Shown here: piece by piece, positions 1-8,500 of the stretch
Position numbering within the stretch: the first letter of the stretch is position 1
How the letters are laid out: every line of letters starts with the position of its first letter
DNA from: Cyclobacteriaceae bacterium
Lineage (GTDB): Bacteria; Bacteroidota; Bacteroidia; Cytophagales; Cyclobacteriaceae
Direction of reading: 5' to 3'
Assembly (NCBI GenBank): GCA_016786495.1
Contig: JAEUUJ010000018.1
Location: 124,001-188,000, forward strand
Length of the DNA stretch: 64,000 nucleotides
Translations under genes and position numbers: made by a program
The notes under the pieces: generated by a model
What the model saw: the letters and a program-made list of their open reading frames with translations, nothing else
The model's database searches: none
What the model was told of the DNA's origin: nothing

Positions 1-893
1 ATTTGCCGCAGCTCTTGCTCAATTCGTTGCGCATCAATGCGTATTGCAAAAGATTTGGCATTGAAGTAGTCCATGTAAATGACATCTATAATCTTACCGG
101 TGTGGTTGTTAAGCTGCTCAATCGGAAAATAAAACTCATCCACCACATCCGGTTGCTGGAATCATCGTATGCCCGGTCGTTATATAAAGTCTGGATCCGA
201 ATCATCGCCCGGCATGCCCATCATCTTGTAGCGGTATCGCAGGCTGCGCGGGCAGATGCTGGCCGGTATACGCAGAAGCCAGTTCAGGTCATCCATGATT
301 GTATCAACGGCTCACCGGCTGTTCTTAGAAGAGGTGATTCCGGGCATGTCGTGTTTTTGTACCTCGCCAACTACATTCCCGGCAAGGGGCATGACGTTGC
401 CATCAAAAGCTTTTCAACGGTGTTTCGTCAGAACGCAAGCATCCGGATGATTATGGCGGGTGGTGATTTGGGTGTTCCGGCCAACAAAGTTTATAAGAAA
501 TCCCTTGCTGAGTTAATTTCGAAACTTGGACTTTCAGACGTAATCGAACTTCGTGGTTTTGAACCCGACATTCAAAAGGTTATGAGCGAGTGCGATGTGT
601 TTTTAAACTTTTCGGCCTCCGAGTCTTTTTCCATGACCTGTCTGGAAGCAATCATGAACGGGAAGCCGGTAATTGCAACGGCCAGTGGTGGCCCAGCTGA
701 AATTGTGAAGAACGACTACTGTGGTATTATCATTCCGGTAGGAGATATCCATGCGGCATCGGAAGCAATGTTACAATTGGCAACGGACTCGTATAAACGT
801 GACTATTTTGGCGAAAATGCGGTACGGCAGGCAGGAGAGATGTTTAACCTCGAAATTGAAGCATCAAAGCTTTCGCGTTTGTACCATGCGTAG
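1..893 (+). CDS. Glycosyltransferase family 4 (5'-truncated by window edge)
   Basis: C-terminal part of a GT-B fold retaining glycosyltransferase that would transfer a sugar from a nucleotide sugar, probably in surface polysaccharide synthesis. Visible signs are the linker and second Rossmann domain: 'FLYLANYIPGKGHD' at the start of the second domain and the E-x7-E donor-binding motif in 'ASESFSMTCLEA', followed by 'GKPVIATASGGPAEIV', all typical of the Glycos_transf_1 family. The reading frame is open to the left edge, so the true start lies outside the window and the apparent TTG at position 3 is not trusted. The stop overlaps the start of the next gene by 8 nt, which implies co-transcription. 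Acceptor and donor cannot be told from sequence. Confidence 0.9.
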   Translation, partial: LPQLLLNSLRINAYCKRFGIEVVHVNDIYNLTGVVVKLLNRKIKLIHHIRLLESSYARSLYKVWIRIIARHAHHLVAVSQAARADAGRYTQKPVQVIHDCINGSPAVLRRGDSGHVVFLYLANYIPGKGHDVAIKSFSTVFRQNASIRMIMAGGDLGVPANKVYKKSLAELISKLGLSDVIELRGFEPDIQKVMSECDVFLNFSASESFSMTCLEAIMNGKPVIATASGGPAEIVKNDYCGIIIPVGDIHAASEAMLQLATDSYKRDYFGENAVRQAGEMFNLEIEASKLSRLYHA

Positions 894-3800
894 CCTTTTC
901 ACAACGGGTTTTGTTCTTCTTCTCGTAACCGGGAGCTGGCACGCGGCAGCTCAATGCACAACTTTATTTGATATTGATCCATCCGTTTGCAGTAACTCGA
1001 ATCTAACGATCAGTAACGTCACAGCCGGAGCAAGCTCGTATGAGTGGGATTTCTGCGCAGGAGATTTGGCCAATGCCCCCACCGCACAGAGCGCGGTTTC
1101 TTCCTCTTTGCTGTTTCGTGCACGTTCGGTAAAGATTAAGCGTGAGGCTTCGGGTAACTATGTTGGTTTTGCCTTGAGTGAACCCAACGGCCAACTTATC
1201 CGAATGAATTTTGGGAGCAGTCTGTTGAACACGCCCTCGCTGACTAACCTGGGAAACTTTTCAAACAATATTGAACGTGCCTGGGGATTTACGTTGCACG
1301 AAGAGAATGGTAATTGGTACTGTTTTGTTCCGGATTTCGCGGATGGGTCCTTAATCAAGCTGTCGTTTGGATCAAGTTTACTTGCTACACCGGTGATGCA
1401 AAATCTCGGCAACTTCGGCGGTGCATTAAAATTTCCGGGTGGAATGTCGATCGTTAGCGAAGGCGGAAATGTGTTTGGGTTTGTGTGCAATGCCGGACCG
1501 GGAGCATCGGAAGTATTAAAACTTGATTTTGGAAGCTCGGTCACTAACACACCTACCGCTTCGGTGATTCCCGTTCCGGGCGGAAACTTTCTGATGGATA
1601 TCTCTTTCATTAAAGAATGTGATCAGTGGATTGCGCTTGCTACTTCATTTGATAACCGTAAAGTTTTTTATCTCGATTTCATAAATGGTCTTGACAACTC
1701 GCCAACTATCGGTGAATTGAATTTACCCAGCCTGCAGTTTAACCCGTGCGCCATCTCGCTTCACCGTGAGGGTGGGAAATACTATGCCTTCACGCAACAC
1801 TTTGACGGCTGGGTGTTTCGGATTGATTTTGGAACGAGCATATTGGATCACACCGGAGTGGAAACTAACCTCGGCACGCTCGGGATTTCAAATTCCAACT
1901 TTGCACTGGACATTCTTCATGAAGGGTCCGACTGGTATGGATTTTCCATCGATCTCAGCGGTTCGGTCACTCCCGGTGAGGGCCGGCTCATGCGATTGCA
2001 TTTCCCGGATACGTGCAATGTGAACGTTGCAACATACGCGGGTCAGAATCCACCCGTCATCCATTATACGTCAGCGGGCACCTATACAATTTCTCTTACT
2101 ATTCAGCGTGCAACAGGGTCAGTTGGAACCGTTGCGAAGCCGGTAGTCGTTTCTGCATTGATGGCTCCCGATATTAATTTCGCTACGCAGAATATTTGCG
2201 TTAATCATGATGTGATGTTTACATCGCAAAATTCTTCCGGAAACATTAACAACTACGCATGGACATTTGGTGACGGGGGCAATTCAGCGCTGCCAAATCC
2301 AACGTATCAGTACACCTCAACCGGCACCTTTAATCCGAAACTTACCGTGACAGCTTCAAATGGCTGCCAGAATTACGCCACCGGAGCGATTACTTTGTAC
2401 AATCAACCGGTTGCAGATTTTAGTGCTCCGGCTGCGAGTCCGCTGTGTACCAATCAGAATTTACTCTTCACCAACGCTACCCCCGATATTGGGACTACGC
2501 CAACCTGGGAATGGAGCATTGATGCTGCGCCCGTGGCTTCCACGAAGGATTTAACCTATGCATTTACATCTACGGCAAGTCAGCAAGTCATGCTGAAGGC
2601 TTCCATTCCCGGATGCCAATCACAAAAAACGGTTTCGATAAATGGTTTGGTGGCGGGTCCGTTAGCCGCATTTTCGCTAAGCGGCAGGTGTGAAGATAGC
2701 CCGGTGTCATTCACGAATACATCTTCCGGCTCGGTTACCGGCTACCAGTGGAACTTTGGCGATGGACAAACTTCTACCGCTTCAAGCCCGGTAAACACAT
2801 TCTTAAATCCTGGAACATTTAATGTCGTGCTAACGGCATCCAATGCTGCCGGATGTAACAATTCAGTATCGCAGCAACTGACCATCTTTTCTGCTCCGCA
2901 AGTAAATTTTGCAGCGCTCGCTCCGCCTTTTTCCTGCAACGGCACCGCAACACAGTTTAATGATCTCACGCCACCTCCGTCTGACAGTAACATGAGTTCA
3001 TGGCTCTGGAATTTTGGCGATGCAGGAAGTCCGGCTAACACTTCAACACAAAAGAATGCACAACACACGTATAACGTGGCAGGCGATTACAATGTCTCCC
3101 TGACGGTGACCACAAACTTTTCATGCAGCGCAACGTTTCAAAAATCGGTTACAATTTATCAGACACCGACCGTAGACTTTACGCACTCGGCTTTGTGTGA
3201 AGATTCAGGTGTTACGTTTACCGATGCAACAGCCGGCCATACCGCCTGGAACTGGCAAATCGGTTCTAATTTTTATACCACCGAAAATCCCACACACACT
3301 TTTTCCAATCCCGGAACATACAACGTTACGTTATCTGCTACCGCAACTAACAATTGCGTTGGAGCAGTTACGAAGCCAGTAATTATTAATCCCAAACTTG
3401 CCGTTGATTTTTCTGCGTCAAAGACATGTGCTAATCAGTCCACCTTGTTCATGAATGCAACGGATGATCAGACTGATCCGATCGTGGACGTTGCGTGGAC
3501 GTTCGGATCGTTGGGAAGTTCTTTCTCCAATCCCGCTCAATTTGAATTTTTGGAAAGCGGCACTGTCAATGTAACACTTACGGTATCCACGCAATCGGGA
3601 TGTGCATATCCGCGAACCAAGGCAATTGAGATATCGCCCGGTCCGCTGGCAGCGTTTACGGCTGATCCAAACGAGGGAGAACCTCCCCTAACCGTTAACT
3701 TCATCAATAATTCTGTTAATGCCGATACCTATGTGTGGGATTTCGGAACGGGTGAATTGAGCACGCTTCCATCGCCATCCACCCGCTATGCAACGGAAGG

Positions 3801-4137
3801 TTTTTACTTTGTGCAGCTCATTGCTTCCAATCAGCAGAATTGTGTTGATACCACACGCCAAGTCATTACGGTACTCCTCGAATCCGGGTTGAAGCCGCCT
3901 TTGCCTAACCCCAGCGTGGGTGAGTTTACCGTCGAATGGGGATTGAACCAACTGGCCAAAACCGCCATCACGGTTACAGACATTACCGGTCGTCAAATCC
4001 GCGAGTTCGAAATCATGGGAGAAAGCGGGATAAACCGATATCAACTCGATCTCACCGGTGAGCAACCCGGACTTTATTTCCTCACCCTCAGGTATTTGAA
4101 AACCGTCAAAACCTACCGGCTGATGCTGGCCGAATAA
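886..4137 (+). CDS. Secreted multi-PKD, propeller-containing protein with type IX secretion signal
   Basis: Large (about 1083 aa) cell-surface or secreted protein. The ATG at 886 is chosen because it is followed at once by a signal peptide (MRSLFTTGFVLLLVTGSWHAAAQ), unlike the longer in-frame extension into the upstream gene. Residues about 57-388 hold six repeats of roughly 50 residues with the consensus 'FGSSL..TP...NLG' and 'E.GNWY.F', like blades of a beta-propeller. Then come PKD-like domains ('YAWTFGDGG', 'YQWNFGDGQ', 'WLWNFGDAG', 'YVWDFGTG') to about residue 1000. The last ~80 residues ('LPNPSVGEFTV... ITGRQIREF... GLYFLTLR') match a type A C-terminal sorting domain. The first PKD ('YEWDFCAGD') appears interrupted by the propeller and completed at 'HYTSAGTYTISLTI'. 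Function is unknown; adhesion or carbohydrate contact is plausible. Confidence 0.9.
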   Translation: MRSLFTTGFVLLLVTGSWHAAAQCTTLFDIDPSVCSNSNLTISNVTAGASSYEWDFCAGDLANAPTAQSAVSSSLLFRARSVKIKREASGNYVGFALSEPNGQLIRMNFGSSLLNTPSLTNLGNFSNNIERAWGFTLHEENGNWYCFVPDFADGSLIKLSFGSSLLATPVMQNLGNFGGALKFPGGMSIVSEGGNVFGFVCNAGPGASEVLKLDFGSSVTNTPTASVIPVPGGNFLMDISFIKECDQWIALATSFDNRKVFYLDFINGLDNSPTIGELNLPSLQFNPCAISLHREGGKYYAFTQHFDGWVFRIDFGTSILDHTGVETNLGTLGISNSNFALDILHEGSDWYGFSIDLSGSVTPGEGRLMRLHFPDTCNVNVATYAGQNPPVIHYTSAGTYTISLTIQRATGSVGTVAKPVVVSALMAPDINFATQNICVNHDVMFTSQNSSGNINNYAWTFGDGGNSALPNPTYQYTSTGTFNPKLTVTASNGCQNYATGAITLYNQPVADFSAPAASPLCTNQNLLFTNATPDIGTTPTWEWSIDAAPVASTKDLTYAFTSTASQQVMLKASIPGCQSQKTVSINGLVAGPLAAFSLSGRCEDSPVSFTNTSSGSVTGYQWNFGDGQTSTASSPVNTFLNPGTFNVVLTASNAAGCNNSVSQQLTIFSAPQVNFAALAPPFSCNGTATQFNDLTPPPSDSNMSSWLWNFGDAGSPANTSTQKNAQHTYNVAGDYNVSLTVTTNFSCSATFQKSVTIYQTPTVDFTHSALCEDSGVTFTDATAGHTAWNWQIGSNFYTTENPTHTFSNPGTYNVTLSATATNNCVGAVTKPVIINPKLAVDFSASKTCANQSTLFMNATDDQTDPIVDVAWTFGSLGSSFSNPAQFEFLESGTVNVTLTVSTQSGCAYPRTKAIEISPGPLAAFTADPNEGEPPLTVNFINNSVNADTYVWDFGTGELSTLPSPSTRYATEGFYFVQLIASNQQNCVDTTRQVITVLLESGLKPPLPNPSVGEFTVEWGLNQLAKTAITVTDITGRQIREFEIMGESGINRYQLDLTGEQPGLYFLTLRYLKTVKTYRLMLAE

Positions 4138-4177
4138 ACGGCTGGTCTTTAAAAGTTCTCAAGGCTTTTTCCTACTT

Positions 4178-4198
4178 TTACCAAATATTATTTGGTAA
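4178..4198. promoter_or_regulatory. 21-bp perfect palindrome upstream of lrp/asnC-type gene (operator candidate)
   Basis: TTACCAAATA-T-TATTTGGTAA is a perfect inverted repeat of two 10-bp arms around one central base. It ends 14 nt before the ATG of the Lrp/AsnC regulator at 4213. Lrp/AsnC proteins bind AT-rich palindromes of about this length and commonly regulate their own genes, so an autoregulatory operator is the natural reading. The site itself is directly visible; binding is inferred. Confidence 0.7.
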
Positions 4199-4212
4199 CC
4201 AGCCCTTGCCCC

Positions 4213-4689
4213 ATGAAAACTATCAAGCTTGACGCCACCGACCGAAAGATTCTGGAACTACTCCAGAAGAACTCAAATATTACAAACGCATTGCTGGCCA
4301 AAGAGATCGGTTTGTCTCCGGCTCCTACGCTTGAGCGCGTAAACAAGCTTGAAGCTGCGGGCATTATCAAAAGTTATCATGCGGTGGTGGATGGCAGTTT
4401 GGTTGGCCTGGGCGTAAGCACGTTTGTCATGGCATCGTTAAAAGGGCACAACAAAGACAACATTGAAAAATTTATCAGTGCGATTCAAAAGATCGAAGAG
4501 GTTGTTGAGTGTCACCACATTACGGGCGCAGGCGATTTCATTTTACGGATTGTATGTGCCGATATTGCCGCGTATCAGCAACTGATGTTGGAAAAAGTTT
4601 CTAACATTGATGTGGTGGACGGACTTCAGTCGATGGTGATCCTTTCAACATTTAAAGACAGCAAAGTCTATCCGATACCCAATGCATAG
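4213..4689 (+). CDS. Lrp/AsnC family transcriptional regulator
   Basis: 158-aa feast/famine regulator. The N-terminal AsnC-type helix-turn-helix is seen in 'LDATDRKILELLQKNSNITNALLAKEIGLSPAPTL' (residues about 4-40), and the C-terminal RAM/AsnC ligand-binding domain includes 'VVECHHITGAGDFILRIVC' (about residues 100-118), with the conserved G-x-x-D core. The ATG at 4213 is chosen over an upstream TTG at 4192 because the latter lies inside the palindrome and adds a non-homologous leader. The next gene starts 2 nt after the stop. Effector amino acid unknown. It probably controls itself through the adjoining palindrome. Confidence 0.93.
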   Translation: MKTIKLDATDRKILELLQKNSNITNALLAKEIGLSPAPTLERVNKLEAAGIIKSYHAVVDGSLVGLGVSTFVMASLKGHNKDNIEKFISAIQKIEEVVECHHITGAGDFILRIVCADIAAYQQLMLEKVSNIDVVDGLQSMVILSTFKDSKVYPIPNA

Positions 4690-4691
4690 TC

Positions 4692-5195
4692 ATGGTAGCT
4701 GATAAAAATTTGATTCTCGATGCCGGGCAGGTGAAGCAGAAGATCCGCAGGATGGCGTTTGAGATTTATGAAAACAATTTTAAGGAAAAAAGTCTGGTCA
4801 TTGCCGGTATTGATGGCCAGGGCTATGTGCTCGCCAAATTGCTGGCGAAAGAAGTTGAGGCAGTTGCCGGCATTGAAGTGGTGCTGGTAAAAGTAAGCCT
4901 CGATAAGTTTGCTCCGCAGCAAGGTGAGGTAACGCTGGATTGTGACATGAAGGCGGTGAAGAAAAAGTGTATTGTGATGGTGGATGATGTGCTGAATACG
5001 GGCCGGACGCTTGCGTACGGATTAAAACCCTTTCTTGATACCGAGGTAAAAAAAATTGAAACAGCGGTTCTGGTAAACAGAAGCCACACCTTGTTTCCCA
5101 TCTATCCGCAATACACGGGCTATGAGCTTTCCACAACCATCAAAGATCATGTAGTGGTGGAACTCGGCAAAGATGCAGCTGTCTACCTGAAGTAA
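4692..5195 (+). CDS. PyrR-like phosphoribosyltransferase
   Basis: 167-aa type I phosphoribosyltransferase. The PRPP-binding loop is clear in '[19 protein letters not shown]' (about residues 94-112), and the overall layout resembles PyrR/uracil phosphoribosyltransferase proteins (about 165-180 aa). PyrR proteins in Firmicutes regulate pyrimidine genes and have weak UPRT activity; Bacteroidota versions sit outside pyr operons and their role is not settled. Here the gene begins 2 nt after the Lrp/AsnC stop, so the two are almost certainly co-transcribed. I see no pyr attenuator upstream. Substrate base is not certain. Confidence 0.85.
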   Translation: MVADKNLILDAGQVKQKIRRMAFEIYENNFKEKSLVIAGIDGQGYVLAKLLAKEVEAVAGIEVVLVKVSLDKFAPQQGEVTLDCDMKAVKKKCIVMVDDVLNTGRTLAYGLKPFLDTEVKKIETAVLVNRSHTLFPIYPQYTGYELSTTIKDHVVVELGKDAAVYLK

Positions 5196-5227
5196 CCGGC
5201 AATCAAACTTTTAAATCTCCAATCAGA

Positions 5228-6049
5228 ATGTCTGTTCATCGCTCGCAGAACGAAAAGAAAATTACTACGCATCAGCTCCAGGAAATGAAAAACCGGGGCG
5301 AGAAGATTGCGATGCTCACGGCATACGATTACAGCATGGCGCGGATTATCGATGATGCGGGGATTGATGTGATCCTGGTAGGCGATTCGGCTTCGAACGT
5401 TATGGCGGGTAATACCACTACGTTGCCGATCACCCTTGATCAGATGATTTATCACGCTTCCGGTGTGGTGCGTGCCGTAAGGCGATCGTTGGTGGTGGTT
5501 GACTTACCGTTCGGAACGTACCAGGGAAATTCGAGCGAAGCATTGCGTTCTGCCATCCGGATTATGAAAGAATCAGGCGCGCATGCGGTAAAGATGGAAG
5601 GCGGTGGTGAAATCAAGGAATCTGTTGACCGGATTTTAAGTGCCGGTATTCCTGTGATGGGCCATTTGGGATTGACGCCTCAATCGATTTATAAATTCGG
5701 AACCTATACCGTTCGGGCGAAAGAAGAAGCGGAGGCTAAGAAACTGCAGGAAGACGCGCGGCTCCTTCAGCAATGCGGCTGCTTTGCGATCGTACTCGAA
5801 AAAATTCCGGCTGAACTGGCGAAAACAGTTTCCAAAGAGTTGATCATCCCAACCATCGGCATCGGGGCAGGCGCTGACACGGATGGCCAGGTACTGGTGA
5901 TGCAGGATATGCTGGGCATCAACAAAGATTTCAAACCAAGGTTCCTCCGGCACTATGCCGACCTGCACACGAGCATTACCAATGCAGTGAGCAACTACGT
6001 GAGTGACGTAAAGGCTAAAGATTTTCCCAACGAGGAGGAGAAGTATTGA
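5228..6049 (+). CDS. panB: 3-methyl-2-oxobutanoate hydroxymethyltransferase
   Basis: First committed step of pantothenate/CoA synthesis: transfers a hydroxymethyl group from 5,10-methylenetetrahydrofolate to alpha-ketoisovalerate, giving ketopantoate. The 273-aa length fits the family. Diagnostic stretches are '[17 protein letters not shown]', '[15 protein letters not shown]' (Mg-binding Asp), 'VKMEGG', '[11 protein letters not shown]' and '[18 protein letters not shown]'. It lies 32 nt downstream of the PyrR-like gene on the same strand and may be in the same transcript. No other pan genes are in the window. Confidence 0.97.
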   Translation: MSVHRSQNEKKITTHQLQEMKNRGEKIAMLTAYDYSMARIIDDAGIDVILVGDSASNVMAGNTTTLPITLDQMIYHASGVVRAVRRSLVVVDLPFGTYQGNSSEALRSAIRIMKESGAHAVKMEGGGEIKESVDRILSAGIPVMGHLGLTPQSIYKFGTYTVRAKEEAEAKKLQEDARLLQQCGCFAIVLEKIPAELAKTVSKELIIPTIGIGAGADTDGQVLVMQDMLGINKDFKPRFLRHYADLHTSITNAVSNYVSDVKAKDFPNEEEKY

Positions 6050-6062
6050 TTAGATTTTTGGT

Positions 6063-6938
6063 CTAATACGATACCGTGATTCCGAATTTGGCTGCAAGCG
6101 GGGTTCTCCTCCCGTCCCGGCTAACCAAATCTACTGTTGACCATGAGGTTCCAAAAAACTTTTCGAAAGTGTCCGAAGTTTTTGCGTCAGTAAATTGTAC
6201 ATAAATTTTTACGGGTGAATTCTTCCTGCCGTAGGGTATGAACGCGCCGTGTTCGTTATAGTATCCGATAAAGTCAATGCCTATAAAAAAGCCCTCTGGT
6301 GGAAAAGTAATTTCGAGTGACGCCAAATTGAGACTGATTTTCTTTTCTCGTTTGCTAAGTTGCATTGCTACATTCTTTTCCAGTATGTCCTTACCTGGCA
6401 TTCCACTATCATTCGTATAAATGTGAAGCAGCAGAACAGCGTTAAACTTTTGGTCTTTGTACGGTTGCTCAACACAAAGAGTAATTGTTTCCAGTACCCC
6501 GGTTTGGTTGCGTGGATTGGTAAATAACTTCGCGTATTGATTAGAACCACCTGCAATCATAATGGTTTTCGCTTTGGTATCACCGAGCGAGTTTTTTTCT
6601 CCTTTCCGGTGAGCAATCACTTTAACTTCTTCGAGCGCGGTGATTTCTTCCTCGAGAAAGATATTGGTATCCGAAAAATCAACGCGAACCGTTAATTTTT
6701 TATAACCGACTGAGCTGAAAACTAACGTATCGGTTTCCTTAACGGATATTGAAAATACTCCGTTCACATTGGTAACGGTTCCATTTGGGGTGTGGAGCAC
6801 GCCAATTGTAACAAATGGTATCGGTTCTCTTGTGCCGGCCTTGTAAGCAACTCCAGACATTGGCTGAGTTTGCCCGAAACAGGACAAACTCACTGCTAAA
6901 AAGACAATAGTGCTAGTTATTGACTGGATCGGGGCCAT
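6063..6938 (-). CDS. Carboxypeptidase-like regulatory domain protein (secreted/periplasmic)
   Basis: About 291 aa. A signal peptide ('IQSITSTIVFLAVSLSCFGQ') is followed by a CarboxypepD_reg-like beta-sandwich ('MSGVAYKAGTREPIPFVTIG ... GVFSISVKETDTLVFSSVGYKKLTV', residues about 25-95), the same module that starts SusC-type receptors. The remaining ~190 residues have no TonB plug or barrel; similar proteins in Bacteroidota are annotated only as hypothetical. The ATG at 6938 is preferred to an upstream GTG at 6947. It overlaps the 3' end of the small secreted-protein gene by about 26 nt, suggesting coupled translation. Function unknown. Confidence 0.8.
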   Translation of the reverse strand: MAPIQSITSTIVFLAVSLSCFGQTQPMSGVAYKAGTREPIPFVTIGVLHTPNGTVTNVNGVFSISVKETDTLVFSSVGYKKLTVRVDFSDTNIFLEEEITALEEVKVIAHRKGEKNSLGDTKAKTIMIAGGSNQYAKLFTNPRNQTGVLETITLCVEQPYKDQKFNAVLLLHIYTNDSGMPGKDILEKNVAMQLSKREKKISLNLASLEITFPPEGFFIGIDFIGYYNEHGAFIPYGRKNSPVKIYVQFTDAKTSDTFEKFFGTSWSTVDLVSRDGRRTPLAAKFGITVSY

Positions 6939-7158
6939 TGTTATCACAGTCTACAATTACATCAACGGTTCGTGTTTTCCATGTTATTCCTAGTAAACGC
7001 CACTCTGGTGTATGTACATGGTGCATGCAGCCTCTTTCATCCGAATACGTGTATCCGTCATCAACATCATTCCAACCGGTTTTTGCTTCCGCAAATCTCG
7101 GGATTGCAATGGCTAAAATAACAAACAAGATCAGCGCGGTAAAGTTTGTTTTTCTCAT
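6913..7158 (-). CDS. Small secreted protein of unknown function
   Basis: 81-aa protein with a clear signal peptide (MRKTNFTALILFVILAIAIPRFAEA) and a mature part of about 56 residues with two cysteines ('ERGCMHHVHTPEW' and 'VIVDCDNNG'). The ATG at 7158 is chosen because it sits at the start of the signal peptide. I do not recognise a family; small exported peptides with a short Cys/His-containing mature part are common and poorly characterised in this phylum. Its 3' end overlaps the start of the regulatory-domain gene, so the two probably form one operon. Confidence 0.65.
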   Translation of the reverse strand: MRKTNFTALILFVILAIAIPRFAEAKTGWNDVDDGYTYSDERGCMHHVHTPEWRLLGITWKTRTVDVIVDCDNNGPDPVNN

Positions 7159-7432
7159 AGTCTCAGGTGTATTGGTTAACATAACTAAATGTACCTAAGA
7201 ATGATTTTCAATGGCAAGCCTGTTGCAAAATAAAATATTGATTATCAGTAAGTTAGGTTGTTAAAACCGGATAACTACGTGGATAAAATAACAACCAGGA
7301 TCAATATCTGTTAACATCATCTGTTGACCATCAAAGGCTCTTGACATGTCAATGAGTCCTAAACCCAGGACTCAGAAGCTCCTGAATGAACAACTTATCT
7401 CTCGAAAATTTCCGAAAAAGTTTGAGGGGAAC
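7159..7432. other. Intergenic region (274 bp), no gene seen; two hairpins
   Basis: No convincing reading frame, tRNA or terminator. Two inverted repeats are visible: GGTTGTTA (7256-7263) with TAACAACC (7289-7296), and TGAGTCCT (7353-7360) with AGGACTCA (7367-7374), the latter a tight 8-bp stem with a 6-nt loop. Neither is followed by a U tract. Confidence 0.5.
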
Positions 7433-7783
7433 TTACAACCCGTACTTCCTAAAAATCTGCTTCATTTCCTCCGTAAATAACGGACTACTCTGAGCGAGCT
7501 CGGGGTTGCCGGTCTTTTTAATCTCCGTAATCAGGCTTGAGTAATGGGCCAGGTCCAGCGATGAACTTCGCAGTTCCGCCAAGTCGCGCTTCATGAACTC
7601 GCGCTTTACGGGGCTGATAGCGACCGTGTTATAAAGTTCTTCCAGTAAATCCATCAACGCATCATCATGCCGGCTAAGCTCAGCCAGTCGCTTATTGCGA
7701 ACAGAATGAAGATAGGTGATGATTGATTCAGTAGAGAGCGTGGCGCTGAAGTCAGTGCCAGGGAATAGTGGTGATCCGTGCAT
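7433..7783 (-). CDS. Conserved-looking hypothetical protein
   Basis: 116-aa, predicted cytoplasmic and mainly helical, without signal peptide or membrane segment. I do not recognise a family. The start at 7783 is well supported: a good Bacteroidota promoter (TTG-N19-TATATTTG) ends 10 nt upstream. Residues about 20-100 are rich in Leu, Glu and Lys with heptad-like spacing ('RNKRLAELSRHDDALMDLLEELYN'), consistent with a helical bundle. Confidence 0.6.
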   Translation of the reverse strand: MHGSPLFPGTDFSATLSTESIITYLHSVRNKRLAELSRHDDALMDLLEELYNTVAISPVKREFMKRDLAELRSSSLDLAHYSSLITEIKKTGNPELAQSSPLFTEEMKQIFRKYGL

Positions 7784-7793
7784 AGAACGGACA

Positions 7794-7823
7794 CAAATAT
7801 AAACTTCTTTGTTACTCGTTCAA
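7794..7823 (-). promoter_or_regulatory. Bacteroidota-type promoter for the 116-aa gene
   Basis: Reading the minus strand: TTG at 7823-7821, 19-nt spacer, then TATATTTG at 7801-7794, a full match to the TAnnTTTG -7 element of the primary sigma factor in this phylum. The start codon follows 10 nt later, so the leader would be only a few nucleotides long. Confidence 0.7.
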
Positions 7824-7825
7824 TA

Positions 7826-8395
7826 TTATTTGCAAACTTCTATCGGAGTTTCATCTTTTAGATCACCAAACCATACAACTCCATACTCTCGGTAGAAACC
7901 GATACCGATCGCGTTCCATTTTATTTTCTTCCAGATACCTTCGTTGATTATCATTTGGTTATGACCGTTGCTTTGCTTCCAACCTTCAAGCCCGCCCGCG
8001 GCATCCGCTCCTGCACTGAAGTAATAACTGATCTCGTAACCATTACTTTCATACCCGGCTATCTCACGCGGCTTGTTCCACATGCACGCTGCCTGCTTGT
8101 GATCGGCCGTGTAACAGCATGACGTCCAGCCTCCTTTCTTCGACCAACTGTGCAAGTTGCACACTTGCTGGGTTGGGTCGTGGTTCTCCGCTAAATCTTT
8201 TGCATGAACATGGGCCACCTGTGTAAGTTTGGCTGAAAGGGGTATGGCATCCAGCCCTTTCGACTTCCGGTAGGCCATCATCAGGTCGTACAGCTTTTTT
8301 TCTTCAGCGGACAAGCAAACGGTTTCGGCTTGACGGATTTCTCCGGCAGCGGTGAGCAGGAGCGTCAGAAACAGCAGAACGGAGGTTGTTTTCAT
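7826..8395 (-). CDS. Secreted CAP (SCP/PR-1-like) domain protein
   Basis: 189 aa. A signal peptide (MKTTSVLLFLTLLLTAAGE) fixes the start at 8395; a longer frame would run into the divergent isocitrate dehydrogenase gene. The mature part is a CAP domain: 'LYDLMMAYRKSKGLDAIPLS', 'LTQVAHVHAKDLAEN', the His of 'NLHSW', 'WKQSNGHNQMII' and 'WNAIGIGFYREYGVVWFGD' follow the usual order of CAP motifs. Several cysteines ('CNLHSW', 'SCCYTADHKQAACMW') suggest disulfides and periplasmic or outer location. Bacterial CAP proteins have no agreed enzymatic function. Confidence 0.88.
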   Translation of the reverse strand: MKTTSVLLFLTLLLTAAGEIRQAETVCLSAEEKKLYDLMMAYRKSKGLDAIPLSAKLTQVAHVHAKDLAENHDPTQQVCNLHSWSKKGGWTSCCYTADHKQAACMWNKPREIAGYESNGYEISYYFSAGADAAGGLEGWKQSNGHNQMIINEGIWKKIKWNAIGIGFYREYGVVWFGDLKDETPIEVCK

Positions 8396-8500
8396 GATTT
8401 TTACCTGATCAAATAACGTTCCGGATATCGAAATGTGTTCATTTCTACAGCGAATTTTATAATTTCGAGTCCCTGAATTCAGGGTTAAAACAAAACCTTT

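Noticed and set aside
5196..5227. Possible pyr-type attenuator near the PyrR-like gene
   Set aside because: No anti-terminator/terminator pair is visible upstream or downstream of the gene.
6049..6067. ATTAGA / TCTAAT hairpin between panB and the convergent gene
   Set aside because: Only six AT-rich pairs and it includes both gene ends; too weak to call a terminator.
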